Of a stretch of 64,000 bases of DNA, positions 8,272-16,463 are shown piece by piece (positions within the stretch are counted from its first letter, which is position 1; every line of letters begins with the position of its first letter). Source of the stretch: an uncultured Lachnospiraceae bacterium (lineage in GTDB: Bacteria > Bacillota > Clostridia > Lachnospirales > Lachnospiraceae); the NCBI GenBank assembly GCA_910587765.1, contig CAJUNR010000002.1:43268-107267 (forward strand). Reading direction: 5' to 3'. The notes beneath the pieces were generated by a model, which was not told the origin of the DNA, searched no databases, and saw only the letters and a list, made by a program, of their open reading frames with translations. The translations under genes and the position numbers were made by a program.

Positions 8272-9279
8272 ATGTATCATGAAAGATTTCAAGGAACCCA
8301 TTATGAAGCGGGGTTCCGGTGGGGAGATGGGTTGTTCAGAAAGGGAAAGAATCTGCTGGCGAACGTGCCGTTTGCGGTCACCGGGGAGCGGATTCGTTTT
8401 GCCGGGGCATGCCGGCCGTTCTACGAAAAGTGGTATCCGGAAGTACTTGAAGAGATCCGGGGGATTGCAAAGGGTCAGCGGACGGAGCCGGACAGGCTGG
8501 AAGCGGTGCTTCTTGGCATGTACTGCATTCTTCCGGAAAACAGGTGTTCCTGTCTGGCATTCCGTGAGGGAGCGCACATCCTGTTGGGCAGAAACAGTGA
8601 TTTTCTGACCGGTACGGAAAAGCTGAGCATGAACGTTGTCTATCGGCTGAACGGCGGCTGTGCTTCGTTTCAGGGCAATACTACGGCGTTTGTGGAGATG
8701 GAGGACGGCGTCAACGAATACGGCTTTGCGGCGGGCCTGACTTCAGTCTATCCCACACGCCGGGGATACGGCCTCAATGCGGGGATGCTGCTTCGGTACG
8801 GGTTGGAGCGGTGCAGAACAGCGGAGGAATTTATAAAGGCGCTGGAAATGCTTCCGATCGCTTCCTGCCAGACGTTTACGGCGGCAGACCCGACCGGGGA
8901 TGTTGCGGTAATCGAATGCGGTCCTATGGGGATAGCGGTCTGCAGACCGGATGGAGAGCATTCTTTTGCAGCGGCGGTAAACGTCTTTCATCTGGACGCC
9001 ATGAAGCCGTACCGGGTGAAAGGGACCGACGACTGGAACGCGGAAGAACGATACCGGACCATTCAGTCGGCGTTTGGCCGGAGGGGAACGGAAAATGCGG
9101 TTTCCTTTGCCATGGACGTGCTGAAAGGAACGTACGGATTTCTCTGTCAGTATGACCGGAAGACGGGAAAAGATACGGTGTGGTCCGTGGTCTACGATGT
9201 GGGAGAGCGCAGAATCTGGCGCTGTGAGGGAAATCCTTCTCGGAAGAACTATAAAGAGGACAAAAGGTTTTCATTCTGA
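8272..9279 (+). CDS. C45-family autoproteolytic acyltransferase/hydrolase
   Basis: The protein has 335 residues and resembles the acyl-CoA:6-aminopenicillanic-acid acyltransferase (C45, Ntn-hydrolase) family. In NRCSCLAF (90-97), C92 fits the nucleophile of the family pattern GCS, and GRNSDFL follows as in relatives. These enzymes self-cleave before the nucleophile cysteine and then hydrolyse or transfer acyl groups on amide bonds. The substrate here is unknown; bile-acid-like, peptide or N-acyl amide substrates are all possible. C94 is an alternative nucleophile. The start ATG at 8272 has AAGGAGAG upstream and fits the strong promoter. There is no signal peptide. It is transcribed away from the sigma/anti-sigma pair and is probably a single-gene unit. 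Confidence 0.8.
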   Translation: MYHERFQGTHYEAGFRWGDGLFRKGKNLLANVPFAVTGERIRFAGACRPFYEKWYPEVLEEIRGIAKGQRTEPDRLEAVLLGMYCILPENRCSCLAFREGAHILLGRNSDFLTGTEKLSMNVVYRLNGGCASFQGNTTAFVEMEDGVNEYGFAAGLTSVYPTRRGYGLNAGMLLRYGLERCRTAEEFIKALEMLPIASCQTFTAADPTGDVAVIECGPMGIAVCRPDGEHSFAAAVNVFHLDAMKPYRVKGTDDWNAEERYRTIQSAFGRRGTENAVSFAMDVLKGTYGFLCQYDRKTGKDTVWSVVYDVGERRIWRCEGNPSRKNYKEDKRFSF

Positions 9280-9286
9280 GGATGAG

Positions 9287-9311
9287 GGACCGGGACAGTG
9301 CGTCCCGGTCC
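9287..9311. terminator. Hairpin between convergent genes
   Basis: GGACCGGGAC pairs perfectly with GTCCCGGTCC across a 5-base loop, right after the stop codon of the C45-type gene. The following T content is low (GTTTGAC), so termination strength is uncertain. Confidence 0.6.
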
Positions 9312-9389
9312 GTTTGACGTCTGTTTTGTCTTTTGGTCCGCCCTCACCCCTCCACCGGCGTTCCCGCTTCGATCAGATTTCCGTCCGGG

Positions 9390-9749
9390 TCAGTCCCATT
9401 CGATCTCGTCGCCGTGCTCGCGCACGATACGATAGATTTCTTCTTCATTTTCAATCAGAGAAACGATAATCGAAGCGAAGCGTTCCGCCTTCCGCTCGTT
9501 TTCCTCTGTCGGCGGATAATAGGCGGCGTAAGAACCTGCTTCCGGGTCGCGGTCCAGTCCCTCCAGAAGTTCGGGAGCATGTTCGGTGAGATAATAGTTG
9601 AAAAATGCGTCCCAGTTGTAACCGTTCATGTAGGCGCATTCATTGATCTCGCCCATCTTTTCACCGATGGAGAAGGGTTTGTCATTTTCATTGTAAAACC
9701 ATACGCCAATCCATTTCTCATCTTTGCTGACTTTTACATAGTCGGTCAT
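9390..9749 (-). CDS. Imm51-like immunity protein
   Basis: The protein has 119 residues, is acidic and probably cytoplasmic. The core pattern (GYNWDAFFNYYLTEHAPELL then DRDPEAGSYAAYY) matches my recollection of the Imm51 immunity family of polymorphic toxin systems, which binds and neutralises a toxin. No toxin gene is adjacent, so it may be an orphan immunity gene kept against neighbours' toxins. The start ATG at 9749 has AGGAGG 9 bases before it; an overlapping ATG is out of frame. Family assignment is by pattern memory, not by search. Confidence 0.6.
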   Translation of the reverse strand: MTDYVKVSKDEKWIGVWFYNENDKPFSIGEKMGEINECAYMNGYNWDAFFNYYLTEHAPELLEGLDRDPEAGSYAAYYPPTEENERKAERFASIIVSLIENEEEIYRIVREHGDEIEWD

Positions 9750-9909
9750 TGCATCAATCCTCCTGCCGTAAATACGTTGTTTTGTTAATGATACCACAGA
9801 TTCGGGATGATTGGGAAACTTTTATGCTATGATTGAACTGATACAGCGGAAAAACCGCTGCATCTGCCGCACGCCTGGAAAGGGAGGATGGATGAAAAAG
9901 AAAAGGAAT

Positions 9910-9935
9910 GCCCCCGATCTCAGAGTGCCGGGGGC
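9910..9935 (-). terminator. Intrinsic terminator of the XRE regulator
   Basis: On the minus strand GCCCCCG pairs with CGGGGGC across a 12-base loop and is followed by T-rich ATTCCTTTTCTTTTTC. It lies 20 bases after the regulator's stop codon. Confidence 0.7.
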
Positions 9936-9956
9936 AAATAAAAAGGTGTTCGGTAT

Positions 9957-10289
9957 TCAATCCGCACTTTGCAGACGGGCAAGACGCCGGATCATGTCCA
10001 GCGCGCATTCCTGATATTCCGGACGAAGTGACTGGTAGAGAGACGACAGTTCCTCCAGTCCGGGTTCCTGAGAAGGAGGTTTGCAGTCCTTATATCCTGT
10101 CTCGAGTAAGATATCACCGGAAATATGAAAGATGCCGGCAAGCTGCTTGATTTTCGCAACGTCCGGCTGACGTTTTCCTGTCTCGTAACCGCTGTAAGTA
10201 CTGTTCGTAATGCCCATAAGATCGGCGATCTGCTGCTGCGTGTAGCCGGATGCCAGCCGGATCTTTCTTAACTGCTCTGGAAATCCTAT
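9957..10289 (-). CDS. XRE-family regulator with apparent ATA start codon
   Basis: The protein has 110 residues if read from an ATA at 10289-10287. The N-terminal half is a Cro/CI-type helix-turn-helix (YTQQQIADLMGITNSTYSGY, then ETGKRQPDV). The upstream stop in frame is TGA, and no ATG, GTG or TTG occurs until the internal ATG at 10217, which would remove the first HTH helices. The ATA sits exactly where a start belongs, 7 bases after GAGG in the sequence GAGGTGATATC. Either translation starts at AUA at low level or the gene lost its start codon. It is divergent from a Cro-like gene and shares its control region with it, so it probably represses that promoter. Confidence 0.75.
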   Translation of the reverse strand: MGFPEQLRKIRLASGYTQQQIADLMGITNSTYSGYETGKRQPDVAKIKQLAGIFHISGDILLETGYKDCKPPSQEPGLEELSSLYQSLRPEYQECALDMIRRLARLQSAD

Positions 10290-10327
10290 GATATCACCTC
10301 GTTTCTGGATTCAATATAACATGTACT

Positions 10328-10417
10328 TGGCGTTCCGTCAATAAATTTTGCAAATCATCTTGACAATTGGGCGTTTCATTGATAGGATAAAAATATAATT
10401 TGGCGATACGCCGAGAA
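10328..10417. promoter_or_regulatory. Candidate repeated operators between the divergent regulators
   Basis: Three similar sites, TTGGCGTTCCGTCAAT (10328), TTGGGCGTTTCATTGAT (10367) and TTGGCGATACGCCGAG (10400), surround and overlap the rightward promoter. The first and third are near-palindromic. This is a layout expected for an XRE/Cro switch; binding is inferred. Confidence 0.4.
10360..10388 (+). promoter_or_regulatory. Promoter of the Cro-like gene and probably the surface/polysaccharide genes
   Basis: TTGACA (10360-10365), a 17-base spacer and TAGGAT (10383-10388) form a good sigma-A-type promoter. No other clear promoter is seen before the Ig-like gene. Confidence 0.65.
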
Positions 10418-10431
10418 AGGAGTTGACCGTA

Positions 10432-10638
10432 ATGTATCCAAACTTATTAGGGCAAAAAGCATATTATCATCTGACAGATGAAGACATGGGAAAAATCATT
10501 GGCGTGAGTCGCACCTCCTACGGTCAGAAAATCCGCAGCGGGAGATTCTGGCCGGGAGAATGTCGTGCTTTTTGTATTTATTTCAATAAGTCTTTTGACT
10601 ATCTGTTTGCCGATGAGGACGGGAAGAGGATTACATAA
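10432..10638 (+). CDS. Small Cro-like DNA-binding protein
   Basis: The protein has 68 residues. The middle part (HLTDEDMGKIIGVSRTSYGQ, then KIRSGRFWPGE) looks like a helix-turn-helix of the small phage-Cro/XRE type. The start is ATG 10432, with AAAGGAG 9 bases upstream; a TTG nine bases earlier is unlikely. It faces the XRE regulator across 142 bases of shared control DNA. Only 69 bases without a terminator separate it from the Ig-like surface protein gene, so it may head that operon. Its role as an anti-repressor or autoregulator is inferred. Confidence 0.7.
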   Translation: MYPNLLGQKAYYHLTDEDMGKIIGVSRTSYGQKIRSGRFWPGECRAFCIYFNKSFDYLFADEDGKRIT

Positions 10639-10707
10639 AGGGACAGGCATCCGGATACGGAGAAAAAATACGCTTACATCAAGCTGTTGAAAAGGAGAAT
10701 GAATCAT

Positions 10708-13700
10708 ATGGGAAAGATTTACAGGCGGCTGAAAAGGGCACTGTTGCTGGCGACGGCGCTGACTCTGCTGCTTTCTACGGGAATCGTGGCGTCGGCGGCG
10801 GGGAACGGCGACGCCCTGAAGACCCTGCAGGTGACAGAAAACAATAAAGCGGTGAAAAAACTGACGCTTTTCACGAATGAGAGCGCGAGACTGACAGCGG
10901 ACAGTGCGGAGCTGAACGCACAGCTTCCGAGCGGCGCGCAGGTCACGCGCGTAACCGCGGGCGGCGCGGAGATCAGGAACGAGGCCGAGCTGGATGTCGT
11001 CCTGAAGCTCAAGGCGACAAACAGCGCGCCGGATGCGAATCAAATATTCGGCGGTTACTATCTGGTCTCATCCAATAATCAGCGGGTCGCGTCGGTTGTG
11101 AAAACGCCGGACGGTAAGAAAATCCGCATTACGGCCAAAGGAAACGGCACGGCCTCAATTACGCTGAAAGATAAGAACAGCTCGAAAAAATATGTGATTA
11201 AGGTCACGGTGAAAACGCTTGCGGAAAAATTTGACGTGACGGACAAGCTGGAGATCGGTCAGGGAGGAAGCCTCTCTCTGGGAACCGTGATCAATCCCGG
11301 ACAGAGCGCGGCCAGTCTGGCGAAGCTGAAATATACGGTCGAGAACCCCAACCCGACGAAGGTGGCGAGCGTCAGCGGGAAAGGAGTGGTGAAGGGCGCG
11401 GCGAATAAAACCGGTTCCGCTACGATCCGTATCTCCGCACAGGACCAGACCTGCGAGTATACCGTCGGCGGCAGGAACAAAAAAGCGGCCGTCGGACACT
11501 CGAGGACCGTTGCGGTGACCGTGAAAACCAGGAGCGATTTATCCATAACGAAAGAGGACAGTACGCTCAAAAAGATAGATATGAAGACCAATCTCACCAG
11601 CCCCGCACATACCTATCAGTTCGAGGTGAAGGCTGAGAATGCCGTGGCCGGTGTGGATTACACATTTACGAGCAGCAAGCCTTCGGTGGCGACGGTCAAT
11701 GAGGAAGGATGGATTACCGCGGTCGGAAAAGGCAGCGCAAAGATTTCGGTCGTACCCGCCGACGGAACCAAACTGAAAAAGGCGGTGTCGATCAACGTGA
11801 AAGTGACGACCGACACGGACAGCATCAGCGTCCCGAGCAACGTCATCATGGTACAGCCCGGGAAATCTGCGAAGATCGGCGCAAAGGCGCTGAAGACGGC
11901 TTCCAATAAGAAGCTGGTGTATGAAGTTTTACAGGGAAAAGAGCTGCTGAACGTTTCCTGTCTGAAGAATGGGAGCAGTACCCTCAAGGGCGATTCCGTT
12001 AAAGCCGGTACGAGGGAAGGTACGGTCAAGATCCGGATCTCCGGTACCAGTTCGATGAAAGACGAGGGCTGGGAAGGCGTACCGAGAGTAGTCGAAGTAA
12101 AAGTAGTTAAAAAGCTTGAAACGATTGACGTCAGCTTCTGCGCCGCAGAGGGCGGAGTGAAATTTGATTCGTCAGGCGACAGCAGGGTGAAGAAGACGCT
12201 CTACATCGGCGAGGACGCCAGAAAGGCGGGATATGACCGATGCGGAATCGACGTCTCGATTACTCCGGCTGATATCAGGAAGGAGGGAAAGCTTTCCTTT
12301 ACATCCAGCAAACCCGCGGTGGCGTCTGTCGACGCGAACGGAAATATTACGGCCAAAGCAAAAGGCACTGCCAAAATTACAGTGAAGACAACGGACGGAA
12401 GCAACCGCAAGAAAACACTCACCGTCACCGTTGTAAAACCGGTCACCGGAATCGACATTGCCGGGGCGGTTAAGACGGGGGAGGACGCTTTCAAGTTCTG
12501 TGTAGTGAATCCGACGAAAAACGGAACGATCACTCTGAATGCGGCGATCAACGCAGACGCATATAAAAAAGTCGCCAAAGCGCTTACCTGGAGTTATGAT
12601 CTGACGGCTGCGGGTTTCAGCGGAAACAAGAATAAGCTGAAGATATCCCCGCAGGAATTTGCCGAAGGCGAGACAGAAAAATCCGTAGGTACGATTACCG
12701 TCACCGCGAACGGAGATCTGGGTCCGGACGCACTGAAGAAGGAAATCAAAGTGACGGTCTGCGTCACCAACGGGGCGGTGGCTTCCGGGGACAGTCAGCT
12801 TGGCCTGACCTTGAAAAAAGGCGAGAAATATCCGCTGCAGAACGTCAGCGCAGGCACTTTGAGATGGAATTCTACCAATAAATCTGCCGTAAGCGTAAGC
12901 AACGGCGTTCTTACAGCCAAAAAGGTGACGAAAGACGGCGAAGCCGTGGAGATCACGGCGGAACCGGGCGGCTATAAGGTGAAGGTGCGCGTAACCGAAT
13001 CCCAGGCGGATTTTGAGAAAGGGCTGAACGCGAAAGTCAAAGCGCTGGTCACGGCGGAGGATTACACGGTGTGGACCGGTATGAAGCCTGCCTTTAACGC
13101 CAAAACAGGCACGATTACGCTGACGGCGAAGAATCTTGCGAAGCTTGATTACGCGCTCGCGCCCGATACGCCGCATACGGCGGAGGGACTGAAGGACGCC
13201 GCGATTGACAGCGTCCGCGAGGAACTGCTGGCGGTATTCACCGGCATCAAGGAGGGCGTGATCGACAAAACCTATACCGGCGTCGTTGTGAAAGCGTCCG
13301 GCACGGAGAAGGAATGGAGTATTATCCTGCAGGCGAACGGCCTGAGCGTACAAAAGGACGGCGGAGAAATTGCCGTATATGCGGCGGAAAATTACGAAGA
13401 GGCCGTGAAAGAACTGGCGAAGCAGATGGCGAAGGATGCGGCCGGCTGGGCGGGCAGAGATCTTACGATTGAACTTACGAAAACAGACAGCGGTAAAGGC
13501 GTATTTGAATCAGAAGAATATCGGAAAACGTATACGATTCATTTCGCACCGGTGGCGATGACCGAGGCCGACAGTCTGATTGACAAAGTCGTGGACGGAG
13601 AGATCGGAACGCTGAACGGCAGGAATAAAGAATCCGTGACCGGTATCCGCAAAGTCCATTATGTCAACTCTTCCAATCTGACGGTCGTAGACATCTATGA

Positions 13701-14862
13701 TCCGCAGAAGAAGCTGGAAGATCTGATCGGTGAAGGTTCCTTCGCAGTGAAGGAGCGGACCGGCATTGATCTCGAAGAGACGCTGAATCGTATCGCAGCC
13801 AAAGTCAAAGAAGCCGATATCCAGGTGGCGAAAGCCAGCCTGTCCGTCGTACAGGGAGACACGGCAGGCGTGATCGACGAGATTCTGCTTCACGGTTCCG
13901 TGCAGGAGCTGACGAATCTTGATCTGTCCGCCCTGATCGGGAAAGAAGCGGCAGACGCGGGCGATCTGACCAATGCTTCCGGCAGGGAGATACTGGATAC
14001 CATCCGGAAAGCGCTCGGCATTAAGCAGCCGGTGGAGACGCTCGGCGATCTGGACGGCGCCATGATGACAGTCAACGTCAGCGGCAGCTTCAATGAGATG
14101 CCGTTCACGCAGGAATACCATATGATTTTCCGGGTAGTCACGGATAACGCGCTCCGGGAAGCGGTGGATCAGGAACAGGACGAGAAGATTGTGACGGAAA
14201 TCGAACGGGTCAACGAAATCTGCAAGGATACGAGCAAGCCTCTCGCGGGAGTCGTCTATGTGAAAGAGAAGAATGAGATGACGGTCAGCATCCGGAATAC
14301 GGAGGCGAAGGCGCTGGATGTTCTGCAGGATGATTCCGTCGGCTTGAAATCTCTGGTGAAGCTGATCCTGGCGGGGAAAGACTCCTGTGAGATTTCTGCC
14401 GAAGGAAAATTCTGTGTGATTGACGGAAGCAAGCTTGACAGTACGGCGCAGAAAATGGATCTGGCAGACACACTGGGCGTAGATGAAAATACGACGTTAT
14501 CTGCTTTGATCGGGAAAACGCTGAAGATTCGTGTGCCTTACGAGGAGGGCGTACTCTCTTATACTCTGAACTTTGCGAAAGCGGAGAACAAAGAGGAGGC
14601 GGCGCCCGCGGCCGATGCTCCGGAAACAGCCCTTACTCAGGCGGAAGAAGAGCCTGCAGAGGAAGAGCGGACGGACGATGAGGCGGCGGAACCCGCAGAG
14701 GACGAGCGGAAAGACGAAGAAGACGCGGAATCTGCAGCGGACGTACCGGTAAGCGGCACCGATGCGGCTCCTTCCGACGGCGAAGCGCCCGGCACGGTAT
14801 CCGCGAACGGGGCGCCTGCTCCGGAAGCAGCCGGGACTCCCGAGGTTTCGGAAGCGGCATAA
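10708..14862 (+). CDS. Giant secreted Ig-like (BIG2-type) surface protein
   Basis: The protein has 1384 residues. A signal peptide (about 1-32, RALLLATALTLLLSTGIVAS at its core) starts it. At least three BIG2-type Ig modules show the typical SSKPxVAxV...G.ItAxxKGtAkI pattern near 321, 532 and 721. From about 770 to 1290 there appear to be three longer related modules of alternating helices and strands. The tail (from about 1293) is an Ala/Glu/Asp/Pro-rich low-complexity stretch with no LPXTG motif, so anchoring is unclear. The start at ATG 10708 follows GGAG by 10 bases. It heads the polysaccharide cluster and is followed by a membrane-anchored partner, suggesting a cell-surface role linked to the capsule. 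Ligand or function is unknown. Confidence 0.85.
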   Translation: MGKIYRRLKRALLLATALTLLLSTGIVASAAGNGDALKTLQVTENNKAVKKLTLFTNESARLTADSAELNAQLPSGAQVTRVTAGGAEIRNEAELDVVLKLKATNSAPDANQIFGGYYLVSSNNQRVASVVKTPDGKKIRITAKGNGTASITLKDKNSSKKYVIKVTVKTLAEKFDVTDKLEIGQGGSLSLGTVINPGQSAASLAKLKYTVENPNPTKVASVSGKGVVKGAANKTGSATIRISAQDQTCEYTVGGRNKKAAVGHSRTVAVTVKTRSDLSITKEDSTLKKIDMKTNLTSPAHTYQFEVKAENAVAGVDYTFTSSKPSVATVNEEGWITAVGKGSAKISVVPADGTKLKKAVSINVKVTTDTDSISVPSNVIMVQPGKSAKIGAKALKTASNKKLVYEVLQGKELLNVSCLKNGSSTLKGDSVKAGTREGTVKIRISGTSSMKDEGWEGVPRVVEVKVVKKLETIDVSFCAAEGGVKFDSSGDSRVKKTLYIGEDARKAGYDRCGIDVSITPADIRKEGKLSFTSSKPAVASVDANGNITAKAKGTAKITVKTTDGSNRKKTLTVTVVKPVTGIDIAGAVKTGEDAFKFCVVNPTKNGTITLNAAINADAYKKVAKALTWSYDLTAAGFSGNKNKLKISPQEFAEGETEKSVGTITVTANGDLGPDALKKEIKVTVCVTNGAVASGDSQLGLTLKKGEKYPLQNVSAGTLRWNSTNKSAVSVSNGVLTAKKVTKDGEAVEITAEPGGYKVKVRVTESQADFEKGLNAKVKALVTAEDYTVWTGMKPAFNAKTGTITLTAKNLAKLDYALAPDTPHTAEGLKDAAIDSVREELLAVFTGIKEGVIDKTYTGVVVKASGTEKEWSIILQANGLSVQKDGGEIAVYAAENYEEAVKELAKQMAKDAAGWAGRDLTIELTKTDSGKGVFESEEYRKTYTIHFAPVAMTEADSLIDKVVDGEIGTLNGRNKESVTGIRKVHYVNSSNLTVVDIYDPQKKLEDLIGEGSFAVKERTGIDLEETLNRIAAKVKEADIQVAKASLSVVQGDTAGVIDEILLHGSVQELTNLDLSALIGKEAADAGDLTNASGREILDTIRKALGIKQPVETLGDLDGAMMTVNVSGSFNEMPFTQEYHMIFRVVTDNALREAVDQEQDEKIVTEIERVNEICKDTSKPLAGVVYVKEKNEMTVSIRNTEAKALDVLQDDSVGLKSLVKLILAGKDSCEISAEGKFCVIDGSKLDSTAQKMDLADTLGVDENTTLSALIGKTLKIRVPYEEGVLSYTLNFAKAENKEEAAPAADAPETALTQAEEEPAEEERTDDEAAEPAEDERKDEEDAESAADVPVSGTDAAPSDGEAPGTVSANGAPAPEAAGTPEVSEAA

Positions 14863-14871
14863 TGTTTTTCA

Positions 14872-14936
14872 GGGAAACGCTGAAAAAAGCGTTTCCCGCG
14901 CGTCGGGCAGGGGAAGAAATCTTCCCTGCCCGATTC
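14872..14936. repeat. Two-hairpin intercistronic element, copy 3
   Basis: Hairpin 1 pairs GGGAAACGCT (14872-14881) with AGCGTTTCCC (14888-14897) around an A-rich loop. Hairpin 2 pairs GGGCAGGGGAAGA with TCTTCCCTGCCC (14905-14931). The second hairpin differs from that at 8077 at only about 3 of 25 positions. No T-run follows, so it is more likely an mRNA-stability or repeat element than a terminator. It lies between two genes of one operon and could lower readthrough from the giant gene. Confidence 0.75.
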
Positions 14937-14960
14937 AGGGGCAGAGAGGATGAAAAAGCG

Positions 14961-15713
14961 ATGAAGAGTAGATTTGGCAAAACGAAAACGGTTCTGGCTG
15001 TCACAGCCGCATGGATGCTGGCCGTTGCGACCGTGTTTGCGGGCGATATCAACGCAAACGAGCAGACGGTTCTGGACGCGGCCAACGCGACGTTTGATTA
15101 CAACGGCACCCCGTATGTGGCGACGGACGCGGCCAAAGACCGGATACGGAATTATCTGCTTCAGGACGGTGTCGATCTGACGGCGGAGCAGGCTTCAAAG
15201 GCAATTTCCGAGGCTTTCGGAAATCTTGAGACCGGAATCGCTCAGGGTTATCTGGTGCCGGCAGGCCAGCCGGCTCCGGCGGAGGAACCGTCTGTAACTC
15301 CGGAAGAAGAAATGCCCGAAGAGAAAAAAGAGGACTTGCAGCCGGAGACGGCAGCGGAAACCGGAACCGATCCGGATTCAGCCGCCCCGGCCGTTTCCGG
15401 AGGAGAGGAGACGCAGCCGGACGGCGTCACGGGACAGGATGAGCCGGGGGTACTGCCGGATAAGATGACAAAAGAGGAAGAGGATGCGCTGATCGCTTCC
15501 ATTCTGGAACGGGAGGGACTGGAGGCGGAGGAAGCGTCCGCAGAGGACGAGACTCCCGAGACAGAAAACGGTGAAGAACAGCCGGCGGAAAACGTGGAAA
15601 AACTTCCGGGGACCGTCAATGCGGCGGCTGTGGCGGCAGCGGCGGCAGTAATCGTGCTTGCAGTGGCGGGAATGATTCTCTACCGGCATAAGAATCGGTT
15701 TAAAGGGAAATGA
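14961..15713 (+). CDS. Secreted protein with C-terminal membrane anchor, function unknown
   Basis: The protein has 250 residues. A signal peptide (FGKTKTVLAVTAAWMLAVAT) is followed by a small folded domain at about 25-95 (NEQTVLDAANATFDYNGTPY, QDGVDLTAEQASKAISEAF). Then comes a long acidic Pro/Glu-rich spacer (about 98-215), one membrane helix (AAAVAAAAAVIVLAVAGMIL) and a short basic tail. This is the layout of a surface protein held in the membrane by its C-terminus and reaching through the wall. The start is ATG 14961; an upstream ATG at 14950 is out of frame. It follows the Ig-like gene and its stop overlaps an ATG before the CpsB gene, so it is part of the polysaccharide operon. I do not recognise the domain. 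Confidence 0.75.
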   Translation: MKSRFGKTKTVLAVTAAWMLAVATVFAGDINANEQTVLDAANATFDYNGTPYVATDAAKDRIRNYLLQDGVDLTAEQASKAISEAFGNLETGIAQGYLVPAGQPAPAEEPSVTPEEEMPEEKKEDLQPETAAETGTDPDSAAPAVSGGEETQPDGVTGQDEPGVLPDKMTKEEEDALIASILEREGLEAEEASAEDETPETENGEEQPAENVEKLPGTVNAAAVAAAAAVIVLAVAGMILYRHKNRFKGK

Positions 15714-15721
15714 GGCAGAAA

Positions 15722-16462
15722 ATGAATGGCCGTTTTCTCGATCTGCACAGTCATATCCTCCCGGGCGTGGACGATGGGGCGGCAACGATGGCGGAAACGC
15801 TGGGTATGCTTAAAACTGCCTGTGAGGAAGGCGTTAAGACGATTGTGGCCACGCCCCACTATCTGCCGGGACGGCATAACAAAAAAGCGGAGGACATAAG
15901 GCGGATTTATGAAGAAGTATGCGTACAGGCCCAAAAAGCGGCGCCGGAGCTGACCGTTCTCTGCGGAAATGAGATTTATTTTAATGAGAGCGCTGTTAAG
16001 GATGTAAAAGAGAAAAAAGCGCTGACGCTCGCGGATACGGACTATGTATTGATTGAGTTTAGCGTGATGTCGGAGCCCCGGCGTTTTTTTCATGCTGTCC
16101 GGGTGTTTGCGGAGGCCGGCTATCGTCCGGTACTGGCGCATGCCGAGCGCTACGCCGAACTGTATAAAAAAGAAGATACGATTCGGGAGCTGGTCGGCGC
16201 GGGCGCCTATATTCAGATCAATGCCCAGAGCTTTGCCGGCGGGATTCTGGATCGGCATGCGGCATACTGCCGGAAGCTTCTGGAGCGCGGCCTGGTGCAT
16301 TTTATCGGCAGCGACTGCCATAATCTGACGGATCGGAAGCCGCAGATGAAGACGCCTCTGGATACTCTGAAAAAAAGCGCGTATACGCGGCAGATCGAGA
16401 AGATCATGTCGGTGAACAGGGACTGTTTCCTGCATAATCAATTTATACAAGAGAAAGGTTAG
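15722..16462 (+). CDS. CpsB/CapC-type protein-tyrosine phosphatase (PHP fold)
   Basis: The protein has 246 residues and is a PHP-family metal-dependent phosphatase. Metal ligands are visible in DLHSHILPGVDDG near the N-terminus, ATPHY near 45, CGNEIYF near 85, LAHAERY near 140 and GSDCHNL near 198. It removes phosphate from the CpsD-type kinase and so tunes polysaccharide chain length and export. It acts in the cytoplasm. ATG 15722 has GAGG 7 bases upstream; an earlier ATG at 15710 overlaps the previous stop codon as ATGA and is also possible. It is followed directly by the CpsC and CpsD genes, the usual order. Confidence 0.92.
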   Translation: MNGRFLDLHSHILPGVDDGAATMAETLGMLKTACEEGVKTIVATPHYLPGRHNKKAEDIRRIYEEVCVQAQKAAPELTVLCGNEIYFNESAVKDVKEKKALTLADTDYVLIEFSVMSEPRRFFHAVRVFAEAGYRPVLAHAERYAELYKKEDTIRELVGAGAYIQINAQSFAGGILDRHAAYCRKLLERGLVHFIGSDCHNLTDRKPQMKTPLDTLKKSAYTRQIEKIMSVNRDCFLHNQFIQEKG

Positions 16463-16463
16463 A

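Noticed and set aside
9811..10014. A 67-codon plus-strand frame with GGAGG before an internal ATG
   Set aside because: It runs over the terminator and the antisense of the XRE gene, and has no recognisable features.
12172..13353. A 393-codon open frame on the minus strand within the Ig-like gene
   Set aside because: The plus-strand frame has clear Ig-like repeats and a signal peptide; the antisense frame has no ribosome site or family match.
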